41,734 nucleotides of DNA from S012-113 sp965368405 (GTDB lineage: Bacteria > Bacteroidota > Bacteroidia > Cytophagales > Cyclobacteriaceae): assembly GCA_965368405.1 (NCBI GenBank), contig CBDUMS010000022.1, positions 1-41,734 on the forward strand, written 5' to 3'. The notes below the pieces were generated by a model. It did no database searches. It was given only the letters and a program-made list of their open reading frames with translations, and was not told the DNA's origin. A program made the translations under genes and the position numbers. Shown here piece by piece: positions 33,871 to 41,734 of the stretch (positions are counted from its first letter, which is position 1; every line of letters begins with the position of its first letter).

Positions 33871-34464
33871 ATGAAGAAACTTACGATTACCATTCTTTGG
33901 CTTCTCTTTTTAATCCCTGCCTATTCACAAAATATTGGCATAAAAGCAAGTTATGTAGTCTCTAATTGGGAGGGGTTAATCTACACCAGCGATATGCAAA
34001 CGAATACCCTAAATGGGTTTTCTATAGGTGTGTATGGCCATGCCCCGCTAAGCCCTATCATAGTTTTTGAACCCGGCATATTTATTACGCCTAAGGGTAC
34101 AAGATTATTCGATGGCCCCTTTCCCGAGGCGATCTCAAATAAGGCATTATATCTCGACGTTCCTATTCTCATGAAAATGTACATTGGAGGTGGTGGATTT
34201 CACGTTGATGTTGGCCCTCAGGTATCGTATTTGCTCTCTCATAAACTTGTTCTGGATTCGGGACAGGAAACCGATGCATTAGAAAACTTTAATCGTTGGG
34301 ACTTCTCAGTAAATTTCGGTTTAGCCTATGATTTGCCAATTGGGATGACGCTAGGAGCTTCTTTTGACTTGGGCTTCTATAATATTATCTATGCTGATTT
34401 TCTGGATTGGACTGAAGTCCATAACAGGGTTCTGCGATTCTCTGTAGGGTATACCTTTAATTAG
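33871..34464 (+). CDS. Outer-membrane beta-barrel protein, PorT-like
   Basis: The 197-residue protein has a signal peptide (1-19, ending AYSQ) and then eight or so beta-strands. It starts with NIGIKASYVVSNW, contains FEPGIFITPKG and LDVPILMKMYI (typical of the small PorT-family barrels), and ends in LRFSVGYTFN. It lies directly convergent to the type IX OmpA-like gene, 22 bases apart, but is a separate unit. Function unknown; relation to type IX secretion is only by family resemblance. Confidence 0.75.
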   Translation: MKKLTITILWLLFLIPAYSQNIGIKASYVVSNWEGLIYTSDMQTNTLNGFSIGVYGHAPLSPIIVFEPGIFITPKGTRLFDGPFPEAISNKALYLDVPILMKMYIGGGGFHVDVGPQVSYLLSHKLVLDSGQETDALENFNRWDFSVNFGLAYDLPIGMTLGASFDLGFYNIIYADFLDWTEVHNRVLRFSVGYTFN

Positions 34465-34486
34465 GCTTCTTACCCAGCAATACCTA

Positions 34487-36664
34487 TCACTTTACATTCG
34501 AGCCCTCAATCTTAATTTCGGCTCTTCTGTTTTTAGAGTGCTCTACTTCCTCGCAATTAACACCATCGACACAGCGATTTAAGATCAACGATTCGCCAAA
34601 GCCACGGGCTATAATTCTAGATTCATCAATACCTTGTTTAACAAAATAGTCGAGCACCGCAGCCGCTCTTTTATCCGATAGGGCTTGATTATACTCCACA
34701 GTACCTCTAGCATCGGCAAATGCACTTATAATGAGCTGATAGTTTGTTCTGCGCATAGCAGTGGCTGTTCTTCTCAGGACGGCCACAGCCTCCGGTTTCA
34801 ATTTGTATTCGTCAAAATCGAAATTAACAACACTCTTTTTTGAGTATTCGAGTTCGAGAACAATATCATTGGTTATCACCCCGGAATCAATTTCCATCGT
34901 ATTAATATCTGCTCCACCAAATAAGAAGCCGGACTTAGTTGCCCATATATTAAATGATTTATTGGGGTCTAATACAAAACTGTACGTGCCCTTACTATCG
35001 GTAAGCAGGGTATCGAACACATTGTCTGTTGCGTTATGCAGTACAACACGAACACTATCCATTAACTGTTGGGTTTCGTTATTCAAAATTCGACCTCGCG
35101 CGAAGAGATCGTCTTTATGGAGCGCAACCATAAGTGTGTCCATGTCGATCTCGTAATAATGTCTAGGTATAAATAATGGCATAGATGCTTTATGGTCTTC
35201 CTTAGAAACCATTATGATAAAATCTTCTTCTATGGGCAGCTGAAAGTTAAATTCGCCGTCCTGATTCGTTAAGGATGAAGCAATTTCCTTTCCATCCTGA
35301 ATAAGCTTTACTTCGGCATCCTGAATCAAGGATTTATCTTGCTCTTGAAATACAACTCCGGTTAAAATTCTAGCTTTGGTATCGAAGCTATAAATATCAT
35401 CTTTACCCAGTCCACCCGCTCTGTTCGAGGTTAACATACCCTTTAATGTTGTTCGATCAATGTAGTATGCAAAATCATCTGCGGGTGAATTTATGGGGTA
35501 GCCTACATTCACAATCTCATCGACTAAACCATTCTTCATATAAGCCTTGTAGACATCAAATCCGCCGATACCTCCATGCCCGTTAGAAGAGAAAAACAGT
35601 CTTTTAGCAATAAAGAACGGGTTTCTTTCTTCGCCCTCGGTATTAATCATATAACCCAGGTTCGCGGGCTCACCCCACTCGTTATCTTTAAGAATACTCA
35701 TATAGAGATCGTTTCCGCCATATCCGCCATCCATGTCTGAAACAAAGTAGAGCGTGTCTCCTCTTTCATTTAATGTTGGGTGAGCGTAGGAAAACTCTGA
35801 ATTACAAAAAGGTAACTTTTTGCCAACAATCCATTCATTCCCAGCCTTAGTGGCCTGAAACAACTGCACATTGGTTTTTCCTTCTGAAGAAAGAATTGGT
35901 TTTCCTAATATAATATTTGAACGCGAAAGTATCAGTTGTTTGCCACTTGCATCCATAGCTAATGGCCCTTCATAAAAATTAGAATTCAGCCCCTGAGGCA
36001 TTCGACTCGGCTCCCCCCAAGTACCTGTGGAGTCATAGTTCACTGTAAAAACATCCAAGGGGTTTTCGTCTCTTAAAAAATCCTGATCGGTTAAGGACTG
36101 CAGCGGTCTGGAACTTAAAAAAAGAACATTTTTTGCGGTAGGAACGGCTGCCAAATCATCATATTCGGAATTTATAGGCAAGCTGTTTATTTCGATAGCT
36201 GCACTATCCCGAAACAATACATCAATTCTTGCAATGCCATCTAATTTACGGGAAGCACGTGAATCTGTGGGAGCTTGAGACCAAAACTTTCGATAATAGC
36301 TATGGGCGTCATCATATCGACCAGCAGATGTAAGAACCTCGGCATAATAGTAGTTGTGTACTGAATCACTTGTTTCAAAATCTTCTTGAAAAGCTTGTTC
36401 GTACCAGGATAAAGAGGCCTCATAGGCACCTAGCATACGGTAGCTTGCCGCAATCTTTAATTTAAGAGGTTTATTAGCGGGGTCTTTCTTTAGTGCTTGC
36501 TTATAATATTTAATGGCCTGATCATAGTAAAGGTCGAGATACATGGCATCGCCTTTAAAAACATTATTTGTAAAAAGGTTATTAATACTTTGTTGTGCTA
36601 GCAAGCTATTACTCCCTGCCATGAACAGAAGAATTAGAACGACGATATTTCGGATCCTATTCAT
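34487..36664 (-). CDS. TPR/PD40/OmpA protein, PorE-like, of type IX cluster
   Basis: The protein has 725 residues with a signal peptide (1-24). TPR repeats (about 35-150, KYYKQALKKDPANKPLKL) come first. Then there are PD40/WD40-like beta-propeller blades (about 165-430; FLSSRPL, LYFVSDMDGGYGGNDLYM, FFSSNGHGGIGGFDVY), carboxypeptidase-regulatory beta-sandwich units (about 435-600), and an OmpA-type peptidoglycan-binding domain (about 610-720). FADARGTVEYNQALSDKRA and IIARGFGESL contain the Asp and Arg that bind meso-diaminopimelate. This is the domain order of PorE-type proteins that tie the type IX machinery to the cell wall. It is the third gene of the adhesin-PorP-OmpA operon, starting one base after the PorP stop. 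Confidence 0.85.
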   Translation of the reverse strand: MNRIRNIVVLILLFMAGSNSLLAQQSINNLFTNNVFKGDAMYLDLYYDQAIKYYKQALKKDPANKPLKLKIAASYRMLGAYEASLSWYEQAFQEDFETSDSVHNYYYAEVLTSAGRYDDAHSYYRKFWSQAPTDSRASRKLDGIARIDVLFRDSAAIEINSLPINSEYDDLAAVPTAKNVLFLSSRPLQSLTDQDFLRDENPLDVFTVNYDSTGTWGEPSRMPQGLNSNFYEGPLAMDASGKQLILSRSNIILGKPILSSEGKTNVQLFQATKAGNEWIVGKKLPFCNSEFSYAHPTLNERGDTLYFVSDMDGGYGGNDLYMSILKDNEWGEPANLGYMINTEGEERNPFFIAKRLFFSSNGHGGIGGFDVYKAYMKNGLVDEIVNVGYPINSPADDFAYYIDRTTLKGMLTSNRAGGLGKDDIYSFDTKARILTGVVFQEQDKSLIQDAEVKLIQDGKEIASSLTNQDGEFNFQLPIEEDFIIMVSKEDHKASMPLFIPRHYYEIDMDTLMVALHKDDLFARGRILNNETQQLMDSVRVVLHNATDNVFDTLLTDSKGTYSFVLDPNKSFNIWATKSGFLFGGADINTMEIDSGVITNDIVLELEYSKKSVVNFDFDEYKLKPEAVAVLRRTATAMRRTNYQLIISAFADARGTVEYNQALSDKRAAAVLDYFVKQGIDESRIIARGFGESLILNRCVDGVNCEEVEHSKNRRAEIKIEGSNVK

Positions 36665-36665
36665 C

Positions 36666-37565
36666 TTAGAAATATCTTGGATTTACGACCTTTTTCTTAC
36701 TGAATCGCAGCTGATAATTAAGCATTATTTCATGCGAGCCGGAGTCTGCCCTTCTAATATCGCTGAGTGTTGCATCGTAAGCGTACCCAAATCTGAGCTG
36801 ATTGGTAAGCTGAAGCTCTAAGATGCCACTAACAGAACTACCAGCGCGATAAGAAACCCCAACCCATAGTACTTCCTGAATTAAGAGGTTCATGTTCATA
36901 TCAAGCTCAACCAAGTTGCTTTCTACCATCTTCAATAAGGCGTTTGGCTTAAGTTTCAGTGCTGGGCTTAAATCAAATACGTAACCTGCTGTTAGGATTA
37001 ATGGTCGCGTTTGGGTAATCGTGTTATTAATGGCTCCAATCATTTGTGGCATGCTCAGACCAGCATAAAACCGTTCAGTGTTAAAATAAACGCCTGCGCC
37101 AATATTAGGCTGCAACTCTCGAATATCACCATTTACAAGAGGGTCTCCCGGTTGTTTAATTAGTAATTGGCTATAATCAGATCTAATTGATGTACCACCA
37201 CCCTGAAGACCGAGCGATAAGGTTGCCTTATCGAACTTTACTTTATAGGCAAAGGAGGCATAAACGCCCGTTTGTCTGGTTACTCCAATTTTATCAGTAA
37301 TAACCATTAATCCTAAGCCTATCTTTTTCTCTTTAATCGCCGAATGTACCGATAAGGTTTGAGTATTGGGTGCACCCTCAACCCCTGGCGACTGGAACCT
37401 TGTAATTAAAGAAGCATCTAATGAGTTGTGACTACCGGCATAGGCAGGATTAATAGCTAAGCCATTAAACATATATTGTGTATAAGATGCTTCGAACTGC
37501 GCAAATGCCATTGTTGAGAACAACGTGATAATTAGGGTCGCTATAGTAGGTCTCAGTGCTCTCAT
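36666..37565 (-). CDS. PorP/SprF-type IX secretion membrane protein
   Basis: The 299-residue protein has a signal peptide (1-22, ending AFAQ) and the diagnostic start YTQYMFNGLAINPAYAGS. These are outer-membrane barrels that help deliver or anchor a partner adhesin carrying a type B C-terminal domain. The partner is the adhesin encoded upstream in the same operon: its stop overlaps this ATG by four bases (ATGA). The C-terminal strand ends in RFSKKKVVNPRYF, with a terminal Phe. Confidence 0.93.
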   Translation of the reverse strand: MRALRPTIATLIITLFSTMAFAQFEASYTQYMFNGLAINPAYAGSHNSLDASLITRFQSPGVEGAPNTQTLSVHSAIKEKKIGLGLMVITDKIGVTRQTGVYASFAYKVKFDKATLSLGLQGGGTSIRSDYSQLLIKQPGDPLVNGDIRELQPNIGAGVYFNTERFYAGLSMPQMIGAINNTITQTRPLILTAGYVFDLSPALKLKPNALLKMVESNLVELDMNMNLLIQEVLWVGVSYRAGSSVSGILELQLTNQLRFGYAYDATLSDIRRADSGSHEIMLNYQLRFSKKKVVNPRYF

Positions 37566-40500
37566 TTGCTCTTCAGTACTAGAAAGCCCTCAAGTAATTT
37601 ACTGCCGTCTCCAAGGTCTACTGTGTAGAAATAGGTACCATCCGGTAGCGGTCCATTACCCAGCCCAGAATTAGCCGTTCCAGACCATGGGTTAACTGAA
37701 TTTTCATAACCGTTCTTCGTATAAACCATGCTATTATAGCGGTTAAAAACGCTAACAGTGTTAGAAGGATATTGCTCTATGCCATCAATAACCCAAGTAT
37801 CGTTCATCGCATCACCATCAGGCGTTACTACTTGATATACAATTACTGGATCTGTAACTTCTTCAAGTACGATCTCTAATGCGTAAGGCTCACTATTTAA
37901 CTCGCCATCAGAGATAATAAACTCAACATCTCGGGTATCTAGATTCGCCAGGTCGTTCGTGTTTTCGTATGTAATGCTGCGTAAGGCATTTTGATATTCT
38001 GCGAGACTCGCACCTCCAGCAAGCGTTAAGCTACCATCTGCAGCATTAAATTGCCCACTAATTCCAGATTGATCGACAAAGCCCAGAACATCCTCCGAGG
38101 CAACAAAATTGTTCGTAAACCTAATCGTTGCCCCTTGCAGCGATGCATGGTCAGGATCAGTTACCGTGATAGAATTATCAAGTGGAATTGGACCTGAACT
38201 CTCAGGGTAAACCAAGGGCGCATTGGCTCCCGCCAATATCGGGGCATCGTTAACTGGAATTACATTAACTGTGATAGTGACCGGACTGCTAAAAGTATCG
38301 CCATCATCTACACGAATAGTAATACTCCTTGCTAATATATTTGGATTATCGCTGGTATTCTCATAGGCTATCGATTGCAAAATAGTACCATACTCCGCAA
38401 GGGTAGCCGTCCCTTGAATAATTAATATGCCATCGGCCGGGGTAAAACTTCCAGTGACACCAGATTGCGAAGTAAAACTAAGTAAATCTTCACCCTCGGT
38501 AAAATTTGATTCAATTTCAACAATTGCTCCTTCAAGGTTAGCATCATCAGGATCAGCTAGTTGTAATGCCGGTGCCAATTGGCGAGCCCCCTCTCCTTCG
38601 GTATAATCAATTTCTAATGTAGTACTACCGCCACCAATGGTAATTACAGTTGGTTCTGAAATGGCTGTAATTTGTATTTCTCTCGTATAGACAGCACTAT
38701 TATCCTCGCCATCATTAACGACAATGCTTAATAGTCGAGTTGCGGTTTCTGGAGCTATGCTGGTGTTTTCATAGGTAATAGTGCGAATTGCCGCTTGATA
38801 AAGAGCCCAATTCGCTGTTCCTGTTAAGGAAAGAATGCCTCCATTAAAACTACCGGTAATACCAAATTGATCCGTAAAGGCCAGAACGTCCTCTGGTGAT
38901 GTATAGTTATTTACCAAACTAATCGTTGCAGATTCCAGATTGATATCGTCGATATCAGTGACTAATACCGTTGGTTCAATAAGAACCACCCCATCTCCCT
39001 CGGTATATATAATAGGATTAGGGTTTCCAACAACTAAAGGCAAATCATTAATTGGGTTAACCTGAATATTTCGAACGAATGCAGGGCTATTGTCGGTACC
39101 ATCATTTATCACAACCGATACTTCTCTTGTTGTACTGTTTGGTGATTCACTCGTGTTCTCATAGGTAATTGAGCTTAGAGCCATCTCGTAGGCTGATATG
39201 CTTGCCGTACCGGCTAAGGTAAGTACGCCTCCAACAAGGCTTCCGGTAATACCATTCTGGTTAGAAAAAGCCAGCACATCCTCAGCTGCCTGAAAGTTTG
39301 CTGAGATACTTACCGTAGCAGATGCTATTGTAGTATTATCCAAATCACTTACGGTTAACCCGTTGTCCAATACTACTGCACCATCTCCCTCAGTATAAAT
39401 AAGATCTGTAGCGGTGCCCGAGCATAATGGTGCATCATTTGCAGGGTTAATATTAATATCAATGGCAAGATCGATACTATTATCTTCACCATCATTTATA
39501 ATGATCGATATAGTGCGAGTGGTCGTATTGGGTGCATCACTTGTATTTTCATAGGTGATGCTTTGCAATACAGCTTCATAATTGGCTAAGGTTGCATTGC
39601 CGGTAAGGGTCAAAACGCCCGCATTATAGCTTCCACTAATTCCGCCTCCCGCTGTAAAACTTAGCTGATCTTCAGTAATCTGGTAATTGGATGAAATTCT
39701 TATGATAGCGGAGGTTAGATTAGGGTGATCGACGTCGTCAACTGTAATGGTGTTATCTAATACAACTGCGCCATCACCTTCTGTATAGTTCACTGTAGTA
39801 ATTGAACCGCTAAGAATCGGCAGATCATTAATTGAAGTAATGGTTTTCGATATAGTCCCCAAATTAGATAAGCCCCCGCTTCCATCTGATACAGTATAGG
39901 TAAAACTATCTGCACCATTATAATTTGCATTTGGCGAGTAGGTGACTATCCCTGTTGTAGGATTAATGCCAGTAATTACACCATTAACCGGACTATTGAC
40001 AATATTAATGGTGGCAAAATCAATAGTATGGTCTACATCTGTTACAAGTGCAGCTATGTCAATATCTACATCGGTGTCTTCATCGGTTACAACAGCTTGG
40101 TCACTTGCTACCGGTAAATCGTTAATGGAATTAATAGTAATGCTTATGGTAGCTAAATTTGATGATCCACCGCTAAAATCATCAATGGTAAACGTAAAAC
40201 TATCGCTTCCAAAATAATGATTATTAGGACTGTACGTAACCACACCTGTTGCTGTATTGATATTCGTTATTGATCCATTAACAGGATTTGTGCCAATACT
40301 TATGGTTGTCAGATCTACGCCGTCGTCAGGATCGGATACAAGTAGAGAAAGGTCAATATCCACGTCGATATCTTCGTCGGTTGTAACAGTTTGATCTATA
40401 GCTACCGGTAAATCATTGATTGAGTTCACGTTAATCGATATATTATCAACATCAGTTTGAACACCACCAGATCCATTATTGCCATTATCGCTGGTATTCA

Positions 40501-41734
40501 CGACAAGAACGTCGCCTCCCGCATAATCCGCCGTTGGCGTATAGGTTAAGTTATTCAATGCTGTGTTGATCACTGCTATGGTACCCGTACCCGTAATCGT
40601 TGCAGCATTATCGGTCACGCCAGTTAATCCGGCAGTAGTACTGAAGTCTAATACACCATTCGTAACACTGAGGGTAATCGTCAAATCATCGGTAGCAGCG
40701 TCGACATCGGCTATGCTGATCGTACCCGCAAAGGTGAGTACAGCGTCCTCATCGACGGTTTGGACTCCCGGCACCGTATTAACAGGTGCATCATTAATAG
40801 GATCTACAGTAATCGTTACATTATCACTATCCGTTTGGACACCGCCGGATCCATTACTACCGTTATCGCTGGTATTCACAACAAGAACGTCTCCTCCTGC
40901 ATAATCCGCCGTAGGCGTATAGGTTAAGTTATTCAATGCTGCGTTGATCGCTGCTATGGTACCCGTACCTGTAATTGTTGCTGCATTATCGATCACGCCG
41001 GTCAGTCCGGCGATAGTGCTAAAGTCCAATACGCCATTCGTTACACTGAGGGTAATCGTCAAATCATCGGTACCTGCATCGGCATCGGCTATGCTGATCG
41101 TACCCGCAAAGGCGAGTACGGCATCTTCATCGACAGTTTGGGCACCCGGCACGGTGTTTAGAGGTGCATCATTAAGAGGATCTACCGTAATCGTTATATT
41201 ATCCAGATCGGTTTGTACACCGCCGGATCCATTATTACCGTTATCGCTGGTATTCACAACAAGAACGTCTCCTCCAGAATAATCCGCCGTAGGCGTATAG
41301 GTTAGGTTGTTCAATGCTGTGTTTAAAGCCCCTATGGTTCCCGTAGCTGTAATCGTTGCAGCATTATCGGTCACTCCCGTTAGTCCGGCGGTAGTACTAA
41401 AGTCCAACACACCATTCGTTACACTGAGGGTAATCGTCATATCATCGCTAGCGGCATCGACATCGGCTATGCTGATCGTACCTGCAAAGGTGAGTACAGC
41501 GTCTTCATCGACGGTTTGGGCACCCGGTACGGTGTTTATGGGGGCATCATTAATAGGATCAACAGTAATCGTTATATTATCAATATCACTTTGTGCACCG
41601 CCAGCACCATTATTGCCATTATCGCTGGTGTTCACCACAAGAACGTCTCCTCCAGCATAATCTGCCGTAGGCGTATAGCTTAAGTTATTCAATGCCGTGT
41701 TGATATCCACTATTGTCCCAGTAGCTATTATCGT
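37562..41734 (-). CDS. Giant repeat adhesin with type B sorting domain, 5' end outside window
   Basis: At least 1390 residues are encoded and the reading frame is still open at the window edge, so the start and signal peptide lie beyond it. From the N-terminal side there are one partial and three full beta-sandwich repeats of 126 residues (VDEDAVLTFAGTISIADVDA). Two cadherin-like repeats of about 100 residues follow (TDEDIDVDID, SPNNHYFGSDSFTFTIDD), then five repeats of about 130 residues with YTEGDGAVVLDN and ITYENTS. The last 90 residues are a gliding-motility (CHU_C, type B) C-terminal domain with VTPDGDAMNDTWVI and PLPDGTYFYTVDLGDG, which directs type IX export. Acidic DEDAD runs may bind calcium. 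It is a SprB-like surface adhesin paired with the following PorP/SprF. Confidence 0.92.
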   Translation of the reverse strand, partial: TIIATGTIVDINTALNNLSYTPTADYAGGDVLVVNTSDNGNNGAGGAQSDIDNITITVDPINDAPINTVPGAQTVDEDAVLTFAGTISIADVDAASDDMTITLSVTNGVLDFSTTAGLTGVTDNAATITATGTIGALNTALNNLTYTPTADYSGGDVLVVNTSDNGNNGSGGVQTDLDNITITVDPLNDAPLNTVPGAQTVDEDAVLAFAGTISIADADAGTDDLTITLSVTNGVLDFSTIAGLTGVIDNAATITGTGTIAAINAALNNLTYTPTADYAGGDVLVVNTSDNGSNGSGGVQTDSDNVTITVDPINDAPVNTVPGVQTVDEDAVLTFAGTISIADVDAATDDLTITLSVTNGVLDFSTTAGLTGVTDNAATITGTGTIAVINTALNNLTYTPTADYAGGDVLVVNTSDNGNNGSGGVQTDVDNISINVNSINDLPVAIDQTVTTDEDIDVDIDLSLLVSDPDDGVDLTTISIGTNPVNGSITNINTATGVVTYSPNNHYFGSDSFTFTIDDFSGGSSNLATISITINSINDLPVASDQAVVTDEDTDVDIDIAALVTDVDHTIDFATINIVNSPVNGVITGINPTTGIVTYSPNANYNGADSFTYTVSDGSGGLSNLGTISKTITSINDLPILSGSITTVNYTEGDGAVVLDNTITVDDVDHPNLTSAIIRISSNYQITEDQLSFTAGGGISGSYNAGVLTLTGNATLANYEAVLQSITYENTSDAPNTTTRTISIIINDGEDNSIDLAIDININPANDAPLCSGTATDLIYTEGDGAVVLDNGLTVSDLDNTTIASATVSISANFQAAEDVLAFSNQNGITGSLVGGVLTLAGTASISAYEMALSSITYENTSESPNSTTREVSVVINDGTDNSPAFVRNIQVNPINDLPLVVGNPNPIIYTEGDGVVLIEPTVLVTDIDDINLESATISLVNNYTSPEDVLAFTDQFGITGSFNGGILSLTGTANWALYQAAIRTITYENTSIAPETATRLLSIVVNDGEDNSAVYTREIQITAISEPTVITIGGGSTTLEIDYTEGEGARQLAPALQLADPDDANLEGAIVEIESNFTEGEDLLSFTSQSGVTGSFTPADGILIIQGTATLAEYGTILQSIAYENTSDNPNILARSITIRVDDGDTFSSPVTITVNVIPVNDAPILAGANAPLVYPESSGPIPLDNSITVTDPDHASLQGATIRFTNNFVASEDVLGFVDQSGISGQFNAADGSLTLAGGASLAEYQNALRSITYENTNDLANLDTRDVEFIISDGELNSEPYALEIVLEEVTDPVIVYQVVTPDGDAMNDTWVIDGIEQYPSNTVSVFNRYNSMVYTKNGYENSVNPWSGTANSGLGNGPLPDGTYFYTVDLGDGSKLLEGFLVLKSK
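37860..39835 (-). repeat. Five tandem adhesin repeats of about 390-400 bp
   Basis: The units begin near 39835, 39446, 39056, 38650 and 38259 (reading leftward). Each encodes about 130 residues with a TEGDG or related start, an ED-L-F strand, GxxGSF and YENTS. They are clearly diverged in DNA, so this is an old duplication. Confidence 0.8.
39836..40421 (-). repeat. Two cadherin-like adhesin repeats of about 295 bp
   Basis: The units start near 40421 and 40122. Both encode INDLPVA, a TDED run and YSPN followed by an SFT-type strand. They link the 378-bp repeats to the 390-bp repeats. Confidence 0.75.
40422..41734 (-). repeat. Highly similar 378-bp tandem repeats, running off the edge
   Basis: The period is exactly 378 bases: equivalent points lie at 40800, 41178 and 41556. 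Three complete units and a part of the next are seen. Long stretches are nearly identical in DNA, including third codon positions, so these copies are recent or kept alike by recombination. Copy number can vary between strains and may be mis-assembled. Confidence 0.9.

Noticed and set aside
40563..41660. Three rightward reading frames of 112-117 codons, alike in sequence, opposite the adhesin
   Set aside because: They recur with the 378-base period and are the complement of the repeat-coding strand; their Val/Ser/Thr-rich products are a by-product of the repeat.
40422..41734. CRISPR-like array
   Set aside because: The repeats are 378 bases long, coding and contiguous without unique spacers.

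Overview
The window is AT-leaning bacterial chromosome from a member of the Bacteroidota, most likely a gliding Cytophagales-type marine bacterium. This rests on a PorP/SprF protein, a TPR/PD40/OmpA protein and a giant adhesin with a gliding-type (CHU_C, type B) C-terminal sorting domain, all hallmarks of the type IX secretion system. Other support comes from a PorT-like barrel, BetR-like and LuxR regulators, several TTG/GTG starts without Shine-Dalgarno sequences, and promoter-like boxes of the Bacteroidota form TTG ... TAnnTTTG. I see no tRNA, rRNA, CRISPR array, insertion sequence or integrase. The genus is not determined.

Layout. 1-4.9 kb: a secreted gamma-glutamyltransferase-like hydrolase, a small membrane protein, a helix-turn-helix protein, a START-like secreted protein and a lipoprotein. 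5.2-17.4 kb: the most unusual block. It is a tightly coupled four-gene operon (a triple-TIR protein, two tandem 1.34-kresidue nSTAND1 NTPases and a multi-pass membrane protein). A TPR-S/SLOG/degenerate-cyclase gene runs into it from the other side, 6 bp away. 17.4-19.7 kb: penicillin-binding protein 1A. 19.9-23.5 kb: an etfB-etfA-acyl-CoA dehydrogenase operon of the type I associate with anaerobic Bacteroidales. 23.6-29.6 kb: housekeeping and small regulatory genes (SlyD, two membrane proteins, a response regulator, a cupin, a cytidylate-kinase-like protein, a serine hydrolase). 29.8-33.8 kb: a rhodanese/porin/rhodanese operon divergent from an FNR-like regulator. 33.9-41.7 kb: a small barrel protein, then the type IX adhesin/PorP/OmpA operon, whose adhesin runs off the right edge.

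Two systems stand out. First, the TIR/nSTAND1/membrane operon with its convergent TPR-S/SLOG/cyclase-like partner has the parts of an NTP-dependent conflict (immune-like) signalling system. I infer that the STAND proteins sense and gate, the first TIR domain makes or destroys a nucleotide, and the membrane and SLOG proteins act downstream or in control. Second, the FNR-like protein has the E-x-x-S-R recognition helix and four FNR-like cysteines. The exact pattern TGAT-N4-ATCA occurs in four gene-upstream regions of the window. Three of these copies lie 22-23 bp from a TAnnTTTG-like box (the rhodanese operon, the regulator itself, the etf operon), and a further copy sits just after the regulator's own promoter. 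This suggests a small local oxygen- or redox-responsive regulon with autoregulation.
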